Source: Nageia nagi (taxonomy: Eukaryota > Pinophyta). Taken from it: DNA of 64,000 nucleotides. Shown here piece after piece: positions 61,828 to 64,000 of the stretch. The DNA lies in NCBI GenBank assembly GCA_050084985.1, contig JBITNC010000001.1, positions 61,070,001-61,134,000 on the forward strand, written 5' to 3'. Made by a program: the position numbers and the translations under genes. Below the pieces are notes generated by a model. That model made no database searches. It had not been told where the DNA came from and saw only the letters and a list, made by a program, of their open reading frames with translations. Each line of letters starts with the position of its first letter. The first letter of the stretch is position 1.

Positions 61828-63200
61828 CTTATGCTAGTTTTTCATGCCCAAAGTGCATATGGAAATTGCTTATGCCAATCCCTTCTATATATATCCCATG
61901 TTTTTGAAAGGATGCTTTAGATGGTGAAGCTTCATATTGGCCATTTCCTTAAGGATAATAAATAAAAGAAATATTTGAAGTAATATAAAATTTATTACAA
62001 AAAGCTTTCATATCCATACCTTTCAAGTTAAACACATTATCCATGATCAACTATTTTGGGATGACAAATCTTATGATGATATTATCTATAAAAACCTTAA
62101 TGATCTTGTCTTGTATAGTAGAGTTTATTGGAGTAGCTTAAACCCATTTTATAGTGAATTTTATGATTTTTATAATAAATTTATACCCTTATCTTGAGTA
62201 TGGATTTATCATACCAATTAGATCAATGTTGCAAACTACAAATGGCCATAGTGCTATAATTAGATTGAGATATTAATATGTCATCCTTTCAAGATTAGAC
62301 TATTTTTAACATTACAAGATTTTATTAATATGTGATCTATAATCAGATTCCATGGTAGACCAATAGTATCCAAGTCATAAAATTTTTGTATAAATTTCTT
62401 TAGTGAATAAATGACCTCCACACAATCCTTCATGTGCTTGTTCTAAGGATGATTCCACTTCATGGTGTATGAGATATATTAAGAAAATAACTTAAAATGA
62501 CCTTATATAAAAAATTTACCAATGATGATATACTTGATGGATATTATCCTTAATCTAGTTCTATCATTTTTATTAAAATATTATGAGACTATTTGGTCTT
62601 TCAAGTATTGGTAGATATCCTTGTACCATTATGGAGTTGTGTGCTCTTAAATAGTTATACAACAACTTTCATATAAGTGATCAAGTGGATTATATTACAA
62701 GTAGGAAGGCATACATAATTTTTTGATTATGAGAATTGTTTTTTCATCTTATATTTCAATGGGGTTCATTGAGGCCACATTTTGCATTTCATTAGAATAA
62801 GTATTATTTGTTCTAGTTATATTTTCAATTTTGTACTACTCAAAATGATCTAGAAGCATATTTATAATTTCTTTGTAAGGGACCAAATGCTCATCTTTTA
62901 TATTGTGTATATAGTTAAATTTGTTGATGACTAATTAAGAATTACCATATATATTTGATTATGTATGATTTTGATAAAAAAATAGTACCCCTAAAACTAA
63001 GAATCAATACCTCATACTCTCTTATGTTATTAGTACAATTGAAACCCAACATATATGCCAATGGAATGATATCATTAGAAGGATAAATAAAAAAAATACC
63101 TACCCCCAATCCATATGTGCACCTATAACTATCAAAGTATAGGGTTAATTTGTTAGGTCACACTTTGATATGAAATACATACTCATTTGGGATCTCCCAT
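61828..63200 (-). pseudogene. E10: gypsy RNase H and integrase N-terminal/core, minus strand
   Basis: Read from 63200 down: an RNase H piece with VGIFFIYPSNDIIPLAYMLGFNCTNNIREYEVLILSFRGTI (about 63130-63000). The integrase zinc-binding part follows with HEGLCGGHLFTKEIYTKIL and GYYWSTM (about 62440-62330). Then the core with MDNVFNLKG and YYPXGNGQYEA-like sequence (about 62060-61940), cut at 61828 by E9. Order and motifs are those of a Ty3/gypsy element. Many stops. Confidence 0.85.
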
Positions 63201-64000
63201 TGACTAGATAAATGACATGGGCATAATTTTGAATGGCATGTGCATTATGCACATGGAAGATTTTGAGCATGATCAAAAATGGATTTCAAAGTAATGAAAA
63301 ATTAAAGTTTTCAAAATTTATGATTATTCTATTCAATTCAAATAGCTCTCCATCAGCATTTTGACACTTTTGATAGATTGAAAATCCAATAACAAATGGA
63401 TGATTTATATAGGTTTAAATATTTTTAATAAATAATAATTAAAGATTATTATTTATTATAATTGAAAAGCTTTTCAAGTTTATTTTAAATTGCCAAAGAA
63501 AACAAATACATAAAAGGGATACCACTAAATGAATAATTACTATTCAAAAGGGATCAAATTCCCCTCACCTGCTAGCATGTGGGAGACATAACTAATATAA
63601 AGAAGGACTTGACATAATGACAAGAAGGAAGTAGGTTGTGTTACCAATGTGGAGCTAAAAATACCATGAGAAGGTTTAAAATAGTTAATCACCTCCATGA
63701 AAATTCAATGTGGTTTTTTTAAAGGGACTACACATAAAGGAAGATACCATGTAACAAAATTATGTTAGATCCATATCTCCTAATAGTTTTGGGAAGATGT
63801 CATTTGTTTCCCATCATTCATCTATACTTGGTTGACTGCCAATTAAAGATAGCCTCCAAGGTGAAGGGTCAAATGAGGAACTACAAAAGTACATCCATCA
63901 AGGAGGCTTAAATGGCTAATGTGTAGGTCAATGGAGGGAGATTGTTTATTTACTAGCCACCAATCAGACCATCCACCCAACATTTTGAAGAAGTTATTTG
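63201..64000. other. Window end, nothing recognised
   Basis: Presumably the upstream pol region of E10, but I cannot identify RT motifs in it. Confidence 0.35.

Overview
This 64-kb window is plant nuclear DNA built almost entirely of LTR retrotransposons. I found no host gene, rRNA, tRNA or CRISPR array that I can support. By eye it is strongly AT-rich and poor in CpG. Every element is Ty1/copia or Ty3/gypsy with plant features: primer-binding sites of the TGGTATCAGAGC type (initiator tRNA-Met), LTRs running TG...CA, and 5-bp target-site duplications (TSDs). Old, decayed elements with younger ones nested inside suggest a seed plant with a large, methylated genome. A conifer or other gymnosperm is plausible, but the sequence does not prove it.

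Layout. 1-5090: 3' part of a decayed copia element (E1, +) with a 2.08-kb LTR full of tandem repeats. It sits inside the LTR of another copia family (5091-5428), which itself sits in an older copia RNase H gene (about 5440-5660). 7923-25687: an old copia element on the minus strand (E2), split by three later insertions: a nearly intact Tnt1/Tork-like copia element (E3, 10244-15352), a 3.43-kb TG...CA insertion without coding (E4, 17553-20981), and a 475-bp solo LTR (E5, 21274-21748). 27718-51709: a large Ty3/gypsy element on the plus strand (E6) with a truncated 5' LTR, gag, pol, a very long post-pol region carrying a decayed antisense plant-mobile-domain ORF, and a 3' LTR. Its leader is split by a very young copia element (E7, 28514-34063, minus). 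Its post-pol region is split by an inverted complex of copia 3' ends (E8, 42069-44482). E6 itself ends inside the RNase H of yet another gypsy element (51710-52015). 53470-63200: a minus-strand gypsy pol remnant (E10), interrupted by a 7.9-kb copia element (E9, 53908-61827).

Relative ages follow from the nesting and the LTR pairs. E7 (4 differences in 497 bp) and E3 (about 9 in 546 bp) are young. E9 (roughly 90% by eye) and E2 (roughly 80% by eye) are older. No element is autonomous as written: E3 has four in-frame stops, and E7 lacks gag, protease and the front of integrase.

The most interesting items are these. E7 carries about 1.2 kb of unrelated DNA, half of it CpG-rich, in place of gag. 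E8 is a near-palindrome that would fold into a long hairpin if transcribed. E6 has an antisense plant-mobile-domain ORF. A short LTR block is shared by all the copia families present.
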